Shown: one piece after another, positions 22,500 through 34,680 of the stretch
Layout of the letters: each line of letters begins with the position of its first letter
Numbering within the stretch: the stretch's first letter is position 1
Origin: Phoronis australis
Taxonomy: Eukaryota; Phoronida; Phoronidae
Direction: 5' to 3'
Length of the DNA: 64,000 nucleotides
Assembly (NCBI GenBank): GCA_002633005.1
Contig: NMRA01000699.1
Coordinates: forward strand, 134,037-198,036
Position numbers and translations under genes: made by a program
Notes under the pieces: generated by a model
Database searches by the model: none
The model's input: the letters and a program-made list of their open reading frames with translations, nothing else
Told to the model about the DNA's origin: nothing

Positions 22500-24826
22500 C
22501 GCGACAAGGCCTAATTCGGTTGAAGCGTTAGTTGTCGCTTAGTCTAATGAAAGGTGATCACAGAATTGTCATTGTTTTCTTGCCGTTACTCCGCCTATGT
22601 CAATTCCACGCTTATTACTGGTTAACACGTCGCGTGCATGTGAAACAGTTCCGACTCCATCCATCTCACATTGACAGACGACATTGGGCATTTCCAGCAT
22701 TCAGCTGGTTTCGACCTCATCTGTGAGGTGATCCACCTTTACGGATATATCTGCAGGTTTGTGGCAACCGGGGGGGCACTTGCCCTCCAATAGTTTGCAG
22801 ACAACTGTATAATAGTGGCGACCGACATACAGTAGGGCTCGGGGCTGGGGCGAGTGTAGAAAAATAAGGAAACAGCACACATAGGAGAGAGAACATTTAA
22901 GAGTGCTTTTGTCAGCTACAAGTAGCAATGCTGAATATCTCCTTTGGTGGCCCTACATGGTCAAGACACTGAGGTTAGGGGCGAGGTCAGTTTTTGCAGT
23001 CCACGAAAACTTGTTATATTCAGATATCCAAGAGGAAATTGATCGGTTTTTAAACATTTCTGCAGGGACGCCAGATTAGTTGCTTTCTTTTTCCAGATAT
23101 TTGCCATTTTATGGAACTATAACAACTCTTTTTCGGTTTTTTATTTAACCTTTCTTGTTAAAGGCCACCCACCGAGGTAAAACCAATTGCCTCTCTTTTC
23201 CCAATTTTTTCACAAAAATCGGGAACTTATCTTTTAAGAAATTGATGACGTAACAAGGAGCTTAATGGATGGAAGATGAACTTTAGGGTAAATTGTATCC
23301 TCCGACCCTCGAACAGTTGCGTGTACTAAGTTAATTTCTGCACATCTGGGTTTCGAGAAATTTGACATACGTGTAGTTTGAGGAAATTCCGCAAGGTCTA
23401 GGTCATCCGCCTCCGGAGAGCCATCGATCATAAACTAGAGCACGGTGTTTGTGCAAGAGGATTTTAAAACAAGCACTAAGCAGTATACCAAGGTAACATC
23501 GCCTTTAAAAATTTACTCAATTGAAGTTGATATTCCCTAAGCGAGACGCAAAAAACATACGGGGAATCTCGACCTTGGACCACAATGTCACTCCTCCAAC
23601 CTATCCATATGAAGATGTTCTGTCTACTCAATTCAGAGCCCGAGGTCGTAGTTTCTCGCTTTTTCCGAAGTTGCTGATGGTTGCATCTCCGGGGATTGAC
23701 CTTCAAACAGCAAAGTACATGTACCCACCCCTATGACAAGTGAGAAGTAGCTAAAATAGTGGTGACGATCTGGGGAGGGTGGGGAAGAAGAGGAGGCGAT
23801 AGGGAAGACTCTGGCATTTGGGACACTGCGCGGTGCAAAAAGTTGTCCTGAACACCCTCTACTGCATGCACATATACAAGTGTACGGTTGTTCTGAGGCA
23901 TCTCATGTCACCCCATCTAATTTTAATTTGAATACAACAAAGTTGACAATCAAAGAAAAATAATGTACTAGGACAAAGAACAAAACACACTGATCTTCAG
24001 TTCTTTATGAGCAACAGGAAATGATGTAAAAACTAATAAGGTTTAAAGTTCCCCACGGAAAACTAGGTCGCAAGATCGTCGCCTAGATGTCGATAGAAAG
24101 GCGTATCCATTGTTCACTTTCATTTTCTTTCCTACAATAAAGATAATAGCATACTTTTATCGTTAAGCGGCTGATGTGCGCCCAAGGTACAGTACAATAT
24201 CCGTGCAACCTGTATTGTTATGTCCAACAAAGACGAAACAAAGGAAAATAATGGAAATTTCCCTTAGGTAATAACCATGTGACACGCTTAGCTCCGCCGC
24301 AAGGATCTCGCATTTTAAATAATACATGTACCTTACGACCTCCAAACGACTTCATTTGGCACGGGTCCAGTTCAAATTCGAGTTCGAGATAATACTCTGA
24401 TCCATAGTTGCATAGTTTATTTCATATTTCGGTCACCCATGCCTAATCCCTTTTTGTTCGAGCTTCTGTTTGCCGTATCAACTGAATGCGTTCACCGTTA
24501 TTTGATTAATAGTTGACAACCCCTATTCCGCCACAAGGTTTCGTGATTGTATACACATAACAATCGGCAATTAGTTTCTCTGTGGCAGGATAATGAATCA
24601 GTATACACGTACATCTGTTATACAAGTACAAATACATCTGAACTTGCCAACAGCAGTGACATCGAACTAATATTTCATGTTCAAGAGGAAAGCAAAACAG
24701 AAATACGTCTCACTGCTCATTGCAGAAAGTCCTCCCCCGATTAAAACTCAGTTTTACACTTAACCCCTTTTCCTTGATAAACCAGTGTGACACTCATTTC
24801 ACTGTAGCTAAATAACTTCAGAAAAA
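22500..24826. other. No firmly supported gene; 5' flank of the receptor exon
   Basis: Contains the presumed promoter and 5' UTR of the minus-strand receptor exon, but no clear TATA box or start signal. A minus-strand frame at 23234-23431 (begins MIDGSPEADDLDLAEFPQTT) looks slightly protein-like but has no recognised family. Confidence 0.35.
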
Positions 24827-25048
24827 ATGATTGGATGCAGAAGAATTTTTCAGATACTTTGTTGTTTTACTGCTCTGATGTTGTTAGGATTTGTTTTTTT
24901 ATGTTCCATTTTTGCACGAGTGATTATTAAGGATATGATTTTTATCATTCTGAAATTGCATAAAACGAAGACGTGTAGTGAATTTTTAGAAAACTGTGAC
25001 AGCGTTTTTGAGATCTCATGGTCAACGTTTACAGCAAATAAAGTTTGA
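24827..25048 (+). CDS. Hypothetical ORF with an N-terminal membrane segment
   Basis: The 73-residue frame starts MIGCRRIFQILCCFTALMLL. Residues about 7-30 form one strongly hydrophobic segment after two arginines, as in a signal anchor, followed by a basic, mixed tail ending TANKV. The layout (short cytoplasmic start, one membrane helix, then 'ARVIIKDMI') is loosely reminiscent of the N-terminus of CD36/LIMP-2-type proteins. The match is too weak to claim: the characteristic downstream region is absent and no matching exons follow. It could equally be a chance frame in T-rich DNA. Confidence 0.18.
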   Translation: MIGCRRIFQILCCFTALMLLGFVFLCSIFARVIIKDMIFIILKLHKTKTCSEFLENCDSVFEISWSTFTANKV

Positions 25049-25800
25049 CCGTGTTATTACTCCGATGTTTTGCAATCAGTGCGCCTTCTCTGTTGGCTAA
25101 ATTTCACTAAAAAGGCATTGTCTTTTAACAAAGTTAATAACAGATTGGTAAAAGGTCCGAATAAAGTTATTCAGTCCAACCCTTTGCTGTCAGAAAGCAA
25201 GTAATTTTACTGAGTTAAACTATACAATTTTAAGGGCATTTTGACAAGTGCAAAGACCTGTCAATAGGAGCTTTATAATCTAAGTCGTCAAATGGTCGTT
25301 TCCCATCTGAGCAATTAACTAATGGTGGCTATTTGTAAAGTGAATAGGTTATGCGTAATTATCTTTTTGTCACCCACACTGCCCGTGACAGGTCAGATAC
25401 CTTTAATTAATAAAGATAATATGTCGAGTTAATCGATAAGTCTTTGAAGCCTAAAAAATGCATCCACAATACTGCGATATGCTCTGATGTCATACTCTAT
25501 GAGGTTTCGCCATGTAATGAAAAATACATATAGGTTATCTCTCATAAAAATACTACTGCTCTACCAGTCGAGAATTCTTTTCATACGGGATTTTTCCAAC
25601 ATCGACTTATCCTGCTACATGTATTTACTGAAAAAATACATGTAGATTATCTCTCATACATGGTGGTACTACTACCATATCATCTGAGAATGTACCACCA
25701 GCGACTTATTCCATATACGTAAGGGTATGTGTGCGGAGATGGCAGATCTAGTCTGAAATACAGTGTAACATACATACAGTGTAGGTTATCCGACATACAG
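25049..25800. other. No recognised feature
   Basis: Contains a local repeat: 'AAAAATACATATAGGTTATCTCTCATA' near 25520 recurs near 25630 with 'AAAAATACATGTAGATTATCTCTCATA'. Otherwise nothing identified. Confidence 0.4.
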
Positions 25801-26655
25801 CAGTGGCGGATCTAGGATATCACAGGGGGGCCCAACATTTTCTCNCCCCTCCCGCCCAGAAAATTTTTCTGTTTGTTCCTCTAAAAACCAAGCATTTTCC
25901 TCGATTTCTGATGTATTATCCAAGAAAAAAAGGAAAAAAAAACACGTGTCATACAGGAAAACTTTTGAGTTTCTCAGACTCGAACTCACGACCTGGCTGA
26001 TAGGACGCGCGTGCTTTACCACCACACCACCACGACTTCACTAATTAACGGAGTCTAGGAGACCTACTTGTTTATGGTCCACAGCGTTTGCGCGCGAAAC
26101 CTACTTCTTTTTGTAATGCTTATTACACGTTTTATATTTTGTGTAATCGGTTCTTAACAAATTTGTTGTATTTAAAATAGTCTTCAAATGCCCAAAAGAC
26201 CAAATCCGTTTTTCGTGTTGGCAATAATGACGGGATTCCTTTGGAAATCGTCTTTAAGTTAAGGTTTGACAAAGAGAGAATTAATGAGTTTCTGAGTGAT
26301 TCACTTAGGCTTCGATTAAAATTCACATCTTACGAGCAGCTTCTGTTTTTTCATCGTCACTCAGGTTCCATTTTCTTTAAAAAATGAAATAAATTTTCTC
26401 CATTGCACAGTGGAGCAGACGACGGAAACGGAGTCGTAGTGCGCATCGCCACTGCCGGTCGCCTGGGATATCGCGGGAGAGCCTACACTTAGCCATGGTT
26501 CCGTTACGAATTTGACACTTGAAATTGGATCTGAGCCCTCCCCTCAAACACTAAAACTGCACACATTTAAATCTTTTTTCATCCGTATAATTTTAATTAC
26601 TGGGGCAAATTAATGAACTCAACATTTCCCTACGCTCTTGCTGTTTTATTTTTTT
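25801..26655 (-). mobile_element. CAGTGGCGGAT-family element, cut off by the assembly gap
   Basis: The terminus CAGTGGCGGATCTAGGATAT at 25801 is followed by a G/C-run segment (with one N at 25844), a tRNA-like segment and about 600 bp of unique sequence. The entire segment is the reverse complement of 42095-43102, base-for-base recognisable along its length ('GTTTGACAAAG', 'GACGGGATT', 'TATCGCGG' and so on). Only about the last 45-50 bp, the G-rich end plus the second TIR, are missing, because the N gap starts there. It encodes no transposase and is non-autonomous. Left flank is TACAG. Confidence 0.8.
25975..26035 (-). other. tRNA-like A/B-box module inside the CAGTGGCGGAT element
   Basis: On the minus strand I read GTGGTGGTGTGGTGGTAAAG (A-box context), then 'GCCAGGTCGTGAGTTCGAGTC' near positions 26005-25982 (B-box GAGTTCGAGTC). 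Spacing and order fit a pol III internal promoter. No complete acceptor stem can be paired, so it is not a functional tRNA gene. The same module is present in the 42-kb copy. Confidence 0.5.
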
Positions 26656-27326
26656 NNNNNNNNNNNNNNNNNNNNNNNNNNNNNNNNNNNNNNNNNNNNN
26701 NNNNNNNNNNNNNNNNNNNNNNNNNNNNNNNNNNNNNNNNNNNNNNNNNNNNNNNNNNNNNNNNNNNNNNNNNNNNNNNNNNNNNNNNNNNNNNNNNNNN
26801 NNNNNNNNNNNNNNNNNNNNNNNNNNNNNNNNNNNNNNNNNNNNNNNNNNNNNNNNNNNNNNNNNNNNNNNNNNNNNNNNNNNNNNNNNNNNNNNNNNNN
26901 NNNNNNNNNNNNNNNNNNNNNNNNNNNNNNNNNNNNNNNNNNNNNNNNNNNNNNNNNNNNNNNNNNNNNNNNNNNNNNNNNNNNNNNNNNNNNNNNNNNN
27001 NNNNNNNNNNNNNNNNNNNNNNNNNNNNNNNNNNNNNNNNNNNNNNNNNNNNNNNNNNNNNNNNNNNNNNNNNNNNNNNNNNNNNNNNNNNNNNNNNNNN
27101 NNNNNNNNNNNNNNNNNNNNNNNNNNNNNNNNNNNNNNNNNNNNNNNNNNNNNNNNNNNNNNNNNNNNNNNNNNNNNNNNNNNNNNNNNNNNNNNNNNNN
27201 NNNNNNNNNNNNNNNNNNNNNNNNNNNNNNNNNNNNNNNNNNNNNNNNNNNNNNNNNNNNNNNNNNNNNNNNNNNNNNNNNNNNNNNNNNNNNNNNNNNN
27301 NNNNNNNNNNNNNNNNNNNNNNNNNN
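26656..27326. other. Assembly gap (671 N)
   Basis: A run of N. The left edge falls inside the G-rich terminus of a repeated element. Any open frame across it is meaningless. Confidence 1.
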
Positions 27327-28294
27327 TCGAATTTTTTTATAGTGAACTGAATTTAATACAGATTTTTTTAGCTTAATTTTTCATTTTGTGTGGTGCACCA
27401 AGAAATAAATGGATGCCGGACGAAGTGTCAATCGAAGATTCGAGTGTCGAATATGAACTTGGAGTTTCGGTTAATCTCAAGATCGTATACAGGCCTACGT
27501 GAACTCGGAATACCCACTCAAATAATCACGTTCAAGCTAGTATAATTAGTTAACGGATTAAATAAGTGCTTTTGGAACCAATAATTACAGAAATTTGCTA
27601 CATTGAACAAAATATTCACCAGATTTCTTTAAAGTGTATATAATTAAGAGCTCACGCTTACGCGATCTTCAGATTAAGCAAAATTCAAGTTCACGCATAC
27701 CAAACAAGTAATGGCAGGCGTTCGGTATAAGATAGGTTGTCAAGGCTTGCTAATCGTCCTCAAGTTGACTATTACCGCCGTGAAGTTTGAAATGAAGATC
27801 AGTTTGGGTGCTAGACTTATCTGCGATCCCAGATGGCTGTTACACGGTCTCAGTAAGGAAAGATTTTGCTCGACAGGTAAGTCGTCAACGAATGACCGAG
27901 GCGCACTTGTTACAGCAATGCTAACCATAACGTTTTCAGAATGTTATGGTAGATTTATTTTACTGCTTAACAGTACATAATAGAGCACACCGACATTACA
28001 ATATTCCTGTAGTAAAATCCTTGGTGTCTTTGACTGAGTATTTTTTGCGTTATTTTACTGGTTTAGTTGTTTAGCCCTCGGGCTCGGTTTCGTCCACTTG
28101 TGTCGTGGATTAACTTGAGCAAACAAAGAAGCCACAAGTGTTTCTCATGTAAAAGTAAGGGGACTCAAGGTAAGGGCTGTTGAAACCAATTAAGATTTGT
28201 TGTGTCATTGTGTGATCTAAGGCATAACAGCAATCCTTGAGTAATAATCAATTAAAAATCCTCTCTTTTGCGAATTCATGTCACCTTGCAGTGT
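27327..28294. other. No recognised feature
   Basis: A plus frame at 27711-27980 has no motif. Nothing else is seen. Confidence 0.4.
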
Positions 28295-28510
28295 GTATAT
28301 AGAGACTGACAGTCTATACAGCCTGTTAGTGCTAGTCTTGATACTCTAGCAGCCCTACACAACTAACTAGTCTTGTGGTTGTTTATGTTGACTGGCAGTC
28401 TATATATGTAACCAGTTAGTCTTGCTTTTGATACTCTCTGCAAGGCTAACTGTGTAGTCTTGTGGTTGTATACAGGACATGCTGATAGTCAATACACCGG
28501 GCTAGTGGTA
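28295..28510. repeat. Degenerate tandem repeat, about 90-bp unit, 2-3 copies
   Basis: Starts at about 28304, 28389 and 28482 share GACTGACAGTCTAT / GACTGGCAGTCTAT / GCTGATAGTCAAT. They are followed by TTAGT..TAGTCTTG.TACTCT and CTAGTCTTGTGGTTGT blocks. The third copy is partial. Confidence 0.75.
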
Positions 28511-29497
28511 GTCTGGATATTCCCAAATTGGTGGTTTGTATTAATGTTATTTGTTGTTCTTCAGGGCGTTGCACCAGTCATGACAGACAAGCATGAGTGG
28601 ACTGCTCCACTGACAACTGCCAGCACGTTCAACTTGCATAGCAGGGAGTTACTAGAAGGTGATGATGAAGACAAATGAATTGAGAAGGGGTCATCTGACC
28701 ATGATGCATTCAAAAGAACCCAACATTGCTGAAGAATGCTTCGCCATCAACAGCAGGTACCTATTCTAGCTTTGGATAATGGCACATTACAGCATTCTGT
28801 AATGTTAACAGCAACAGAAAGTGTATTGTTTTTACCAAGGTATCAGCAGCCAATTGCCTTCTCACGTTAACATGGATTTGATTTTATGTTGTAGAACAAG
28901 AGATGTGTTGAGAATTTTCAACCTGCTGATTCTTATGTACTCTGGCAAGCGTTTTGCTACTCTCAAGGCCTTGTGTACCGGCTTACCAGAATTCTGCTAG
29001 CTATCATAGGGTCACAGCAGGCCAGTCCTGGAAGATGAAGCTGGCAATGCAAGGTAATTAATATAGCTGCGCCAAACATGCATTTTGGCTACTGATGTGG
29101 CCACGACTCAGTATTCAAACTAAATTGTAAGTGGCCATTAGCGGGGTACTGCTAAAATGAGTGATAATTTAGGACTCTGCTAGAAACAAAGGGGCAAACA
29201 CAAAGTTGAGATGAGAAGACGTGGGAAGGCCTTTTCTGCAATGAACAAGCCATGCCACGTCCTGTTATGTCCCTAAGGCTACATCAGTGCAGCTTATGAC
29301 AAAAAGACCACCTGCAATGCTTACAAGAAAGTTGAATTTGATTGTTCCTTGAATGGGAGATGATTTAAATAACCAAAAATTGTGACATATGAATTAAAAA
29401 TGTCCGAGTGTGCTCCACATGTCCTGTGTGGGTGTGCATTGTGTGTTTATTTTCATACATGCAATGTTTCATTGTCCATACCTATGTCGCATGATAT
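28511..29497. other. No firmly supported gene
   Basis: At 28564 an acceptor-like 'GTTCTTCAG' leads into a frame ending 'RELLEGDDEDK' with a stop at 28676-28678. Another cDNA-like stretch is near 28890-29000. Neither extends to a recognisable protein. Both may be exons of an unrecognised gene or transposon remains. Confidence 0.25.
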
Positions 29498-29505
29498 CTC
29501 AAGAA

Positions 29506-29652
29506 CAGTGCTGTAGTGGGGCGTAGGCGCACGTAGGCGCAGCCAACCACCTTTTGGCATTTGAAGATAGCGCTTACGCACCGTACAGTGTTCAAGGTGA
29601 TACGGTGGGCTTTTGGCACCTACTTACCACAAGTTTTACCACTTCAGCACTG
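29506..29652. mobile_element. hAT-like MITE, copy 1 (147 bp)
   Basis: The inverted ends are CAGTGCTGTAGTGG (left) and, reverse complemented, CAGTGCTGAAGTGG (right). A perfect 8-bp target duplication CTCAAGAA lies at 29498-29505 and 29653-29660. The CAGTG start and 8-bp duplication are the hallmarks of hAT elements. The interior has GGCGTAGGCGCACGTAGG, a GTAGGCGCA repeat. No coding capacity. Confidence 0.9.
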
Positions 29653-29660
29653 CTCAAGAA

Positions 29661-32600
29661 GGAAGTTTTGTTTGTATTTTGTGCTGAAGTTTAGCTGACA
29701 GCCTTGACTTTGAATTCACGGTCAGATTTAGAAAATCAAGATTTTACTTGGAAAACATTTGCCCATGCAATTTTGTGTATTTACACAAAGGTGTAGGTGG
29801 CCTATCTCCAGTTGTTAGTCACATTTTGAAGGTCACAATATACAATTACATAGCCCTGAATGCCGCATCTAACCCAGCAACCAACCAAGGGGTTACGTGT
29901 TGCCTAAGGTCACTGTAGCATTTTCATTTCATTGACCTAATAGACCTGAAAATACATCAGTTATTTTTGTGTTCACTAAGGTTGAGAGAGGCTTTCATTA
30001 AGATTGGTTTCAAAATCATTACCATTTAAAATTATGAAAGCCTTTAAAACTGTCACATCCTGATAGACATAGCAGTGACACATCTTTGAACATTGGGTGG
30101 CCTTCTGTCCTGGGCGGCAGCCCTAAGGTGCAGGCCTTCATCTAGGTGGCATCTAGTGTGTCCAACTACACAACCCGACGTAAATTTAGACACATTAGGT
30201 AGGTTGCCCTGTATTTAGCTTTTGGACGCTCAAGTAAAGTGTACCATTTTTTAGCTAACAACAGCCCTGGAAGCTAACTGTCCTGGCCGAATAAGAAAGT
30301 TAAGACATGGTGTAAGATGGGATAGACTTTATTACAGACCACAGTAACATTCCAAACCATAACAGCGATTTGACTTAAGGTCATAGAAATAGTCAAGAGT
30401 CATTGGTCATGAATGCCTTCATTAATTAGAAAACTCATTTTGAAGCCCTATTCTTTAAATCGTTTATGAACCACCTGCTAAATGCTAATATGTGGTGGGG
30501 AACAATTCAGCCACCCTGTGACAAATTCTGTTATTTGTATTGTTTTCTCTTCTTGAAATGTGTGAAACTCTAATCACTTAATTAACTATATGTAGTATAT
30601 TTTTATATTTTGAATAACGAAAACATGTTATCCAGTGTTTGAAACAACTTCGAAAAAGTTTCTAAAACACTGAAAGAGGTGCATAATGTACTAATTGTTT
30701 GAAGAGTTTCATATGTTTCACACTCTTCACGTTTCAGGGTAAATCAATGCTGCTGCATTCATTTTCGTGTCTGGCAATGACATTGAAACAATTGTTATTC
30801 TTTCTAGGGGAGCAACTTATCTTCAACAAGAAGAGCAGGAGATGGTTGTCCATTCCGGTGAAGGCTTCTAAGAGCATGACGAGCTGATGATTGTGAAAAC
30901 CCGGTTAAAAGACATGTCAGACATGCACTGCTTCCATGAACATCAAAGCAAAATGACTCCCGCTTGTTCTCTGACAACATTGCCGTCTTCGAATGATTGC
31001 CATCAGTAGAAGTCAATTCGTCAAAGAAGCTGCCTGACAGAGGTTATTTAAGATGATATGGCGACTGCGTGTTATTCAGTCATGTGCCCTAGTTTGTTGC
31101 AGAGGATCATCTGGTACTAGTTTGGTTTATAGTCATGATACATCCAGTTATGCAGAAGTTAACATGTTCAGTCAGGCCATCGACCTTCAAACTCTGCCAT
31201 GGGCAGTTTGTGTAGTGTCAATTTGGAAACTGTGAAGGCTTGTAATTTTCCTCTTTTAAGAGGATTTACTCTCTTTTAGTTTCGATTTCCTCTTATTGTA
31301 TTTCCAATTTTCTCTTTATGTCTCTTTTTTTATCCTTATTTTGACTTCTATACCAAAAATCTCTATCAAAGACCCTAGTATTAATGTATAGAATGATAAT
31401 CACCTGTCATTGATCATTCCAAGCCCTGAACCTTAACTTTGTGCAAACAATTTCTTTATGGAGCGTTTGGTTTACAGAAACACTTTCTACATGGTGAGTA
31501 AGATACAACTGGTAATACTAGTTTAACTTGTATTACCATTGGATAGTTTCCTTGATTCTTAACTATTTTCTCAGCCAAATGTGTAGTCAGTGGTTTGTCT
31601 TCAGGTGGGTCATAGAGAGGCGTATATTTGTATACAACGGTCACCATACAGCTTCTGTGCTACGTAAAATTATGTTTTAGTGATGTTTTACTGCTTAGGC
31701 AATTCACATTCATATTAAAACCTGCGTTTAGAAATCTTGAATTTGAGGGTGATGGTGTTGAACATTACGATATATATTTTGAATGGCTATGCTGTTGGGT
31801 TAGAGGTTGTGCTTGTAAGTAAGGTGTGTTACATGAGTAGCAGATTACTCGCGATTGGTCATTGCAAAAGATATGGAACTTTAAATCATGGCCAAACAAC
31901 CAGGAGACTATGTCTATTGAAAGGATATCTTGTTTTGTTAATTTTGTCCAATCATCTTTGTGTCACCTGCTAATGCATCATTGGCGTTAATCAGGAAAGA
32001 CAAAAGCAGGAATCAACTAAAAACTCATACCAATATCTCACAAATTAGACATTATGCTCCTTGGTCGGTGGCCTTTCCCACAGTTCTATGGAATTTGCTA
32101 AAAGCGTACGTCATGCTTTTACTGTTTAGCAGACTTTGAATTTTTTTTTGAAATTTTCCTCCAAGTTTTGAGGGTTTTCGATGGTTACGCATTAAATTGT
32201 TGCAGAGAACTAGGTGGGAAGTCGATTTTAGTACATTACATTATTTTGAAAAGTTAATCCATTACTGGTTTTTCGAAATTGGGGCCGTTGCCCTACATGA
32301 CGGTAACTAATTTAAGAATGCTCTAGGTTCTTGTTGCAAATCAAAGTCCAAATGGACTTTTAATACTAGACTAAGAAATAAAAAGTTCACTCTGACAGTT
32401 GTGCTTTCATCTCACAAAGTAACAATTGTGCACAAGCAGGTTTCAGTGCTCAGCTACAATTTTTGTGTAGCCTGTATGTCCCAATACTGTGTGAATATGT
32501 TTGTCCAAACACAACTGTGCAACTCTGTTCACATGTCTCCCAAGATGTCCATGTTGCCCCAAGATATGTAAAGTTTTTGTATGCCTGATGTCAGTTAGAT

Positions 32601-33194
32601 GCATTCTGATAAGTCTCTGGCTTCAGTGTCATCACATTTCGTTGTAGCTTGTCTAAGGCAAGTACAACTTCTCCAGGCAAAACACTTGGAAATCCTGAAA
32701 GCATTGGTGAAATATATTACCGTGCGGTTTCGCATTACTGTAGATTTGATGAGGAACATTTGTCTCTTGTAAATGAATTATATACAACAGCAACTGGTTG
32801 ACTGGGGTTGACATCCTATATTGAACAATCAAAACGTATAGAATTATTTTTATTATTGCAGACTGAACTCACCAATACTTTTGTAAATTGACATTTGGTT
32901 GGTTTTGGATGGGATTTGCTACTGAGATTTGATTTGAGTTCTTGGCCAAAGATTTGTTTTTCTTCAAAAAGTGATTTGAATTGTGTGGCTGTATATCTGT
33001 TTAAACCAATTGAAGACTCAAAACTAAAGTAGCTATAGGAGTCTTTGAGGTCCTGGTGACATTAATATGAATCATCTTAAAAATGAAAAAGAGCAGACCA
33101 AAAAAGTACTAAACAATTTTGTAAAATGTTTCCCACTGATATATGTAGTCTGTAGTNTTCTCGCATTCAATCGTAAACCACACTTGCCCAAGAC
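29661..33194. other. No recognised feature over 3.5 kb
   Basis: Mostly AT-rich, non-repetitive within this window. Short frames (30699-30887, 31053-31235, 31628-31973) have no motif. The region around 31240-31330 is a run of CTCTTTT-type pyrimidine repeats. A single N lies at 33156. Confidence 0.4.
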
Positions 33195-33236
33195 AAAATG
33201 TTGCCCCCCCCTTATGGTATCCTCGATCCGCCAATG
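33195..33236 (+). mobile_element. Terminal fragment of a CAGTGGCGGAT-family element
   Basis: Sequence AAATGTTG, a C-run, GGTATCC and GATCCGCCAATG matches the right end of the 42095-43102 element (AAATGTTGG, C-run, GATATCC, GATCCGCCACTG). No left end was found upstream. The nearby N at 33156 may mark a collapsed or misjoined copy. Confidence 0.6.
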
Positions 33237-34099
33237 TAATTTAGAGATGCAGCCAAGGAATCGTTTCTACCCCATGCACTAGGTCCAATTACTCTATAAT
33301 TGCAAACCCATGCAGTCCCGGGGCCTGGAAATTGAACATCACGGTGTCACACAGGAAACTTATTTTTCGCGGTAAGCAACTGATATCGTGCACTTCCGAG
33401 TTGTGCATAATCTCCCAGAAGAGGAAACGTTTACAACCAAGCTCGACGAAGTCATGAATCACTAAGACTCGATTGCAGGTTTAAAGTTGAACACAGCTCA
33501 CGAGGCTGTAGCCTGCATATTATGTAATATAGACAAGTACACGGATACGTCGACTTCGAATGACTCGGGACAGCGACAGAAATAGTTGAGAGAACCGAGG
33601 TTCAGAACAAATTAATCTTGTTGTTTACGAATGAGAATCAAGCTGTGATTTCCAAATGTTTGTACATTCTGATTTCTTGTTTAGCTGGCAAGAAGTCCCA
33701 AAACACCTAACTCACCTCGACCGCTTGTGCTCGACATGTTTCTCTTCCGTCAGCTGATTCGTGTGCATTATGGGTAATCTCTCCACTGGCAACCCGCATA
33801 AATAATGAGGTTTGGCTGAAGGTCCGCCCATTTTTTATGAATTTAAAAAAATTAATAGTAAAATAACGAGAGTATGTACATGGCTGTAATTTAGGAAAAG
33901 ATTTGATTTTAGTGATATCTTTCGATTGGCAAAGCTCAATTTGTGATCTAAGCAGGCGAAAGTAAAGGAAATAGTGACTTTAAAACCTAAAAGGAGGCTG
34001 CCTGAATAAGGTGTATAACTAGTATGTATTATTTCATTATAGGTTCATAAGAAATTTTAATTTGTGGAATATATAATTTAAAATAATGAAACATTCAAC
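33237..34099. other. No recognised feature
   Basis: AT-rich spacer. Nothing supported. Confidence 0.4.
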
Positions 34100-34141
34100 A
34101 TGGGCGGTGCACCACTTTTATCAGTGCTGCACCGCACATAT
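34100..34141. repeat. 42-bp inverted-repeat miniature, family of 48311-48456
   Basis: CATGGGCGGTGCACCAC and, 10 bases on, GTGCTGCACCGCACAT form an imperfect hairpin. The same ends bound two tandem units at 48311-48456. It looks like a near-minimal pair of terminal repeats with almost no interior. Confidence 0.6.
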
Positions 34142-34501
34142 TCAGTAAAATTAAAAGTTCATCGGAAACTTATAGAAATAATCCATCCGGGATATAAAAA
34201 TTGAAACTATAACTGAGCGGTTGTCGTCTCCAGTGTGTCGTTTTAGTTTCTGTAAATTTCTTAGTTGTATTGATCTATTTTCGTGTCTTAGCTTTTGGAA
34301 TCGAAATTTTAATAGAATTGTTTCCACCGTGTTGGTCACAGCACTGGAAAATAATAGTAGAAACTGTGCTGGTTAGCAGAACGTGAGGTAAGAACTGTAA
34401 TGCCCGATATAAGGTCGCAATTTCCTGTACACATCTTAGTAATCGGTGTAGATATAATGTATGCATCCATTATGGAAGAGAACCAAGCAGAAATGTCCGT
34501 G
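34142..34501. other. No recognised feature
   Basis: Overlapping short minus-strand frames without motifs. Confidence 0.4.
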
Positions 34502-34509
34502 CTCTGAAG

Positions 34510-34672
34510 CAGTGCTGTAGTGGGGCGTAGGCGCACGTACTGTAGGCGCAGCCAACCACCTTTTGGCATTTGAACGTAGCGCCTACGCACCGCAAGGTAC
34601 GTTCAGTGCTCAAGATGATACGGTGGGTTTTTTTGGAGCCTAGTTAACTCTAATTTTACCACTGCAGCATTG
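34510..34672. mobile_element. hAT-like MITE, copy 2 (163 bp)
   Basis: Same family as 29506-29652. It starts CAGTGCTGTAGTGG and its reverse-complemented right end is CAATGCTGCAGTGG. A perfect 8-bp target duplication CTCTGAAG lies at 34502-34509 and 34673-34680. Compared with copy 1 it has small insertions (CACGTACTGTAGGC) and a longer T-run. Confidence 0.9.
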
Positions 34673-34680
34673 CTCTGAAG

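Noticed and set aside
24827-25048. CD36-family first exon
   Set aside because: Only the anchor-like hydrophobic start is similar. No downstream CD36 residues or further exons were seen, so it is kept as a hypothetical ORF only.
26613-27350. Long open frame
   Set aside because: It exists only because Ns translate without stops across the assembly gap.
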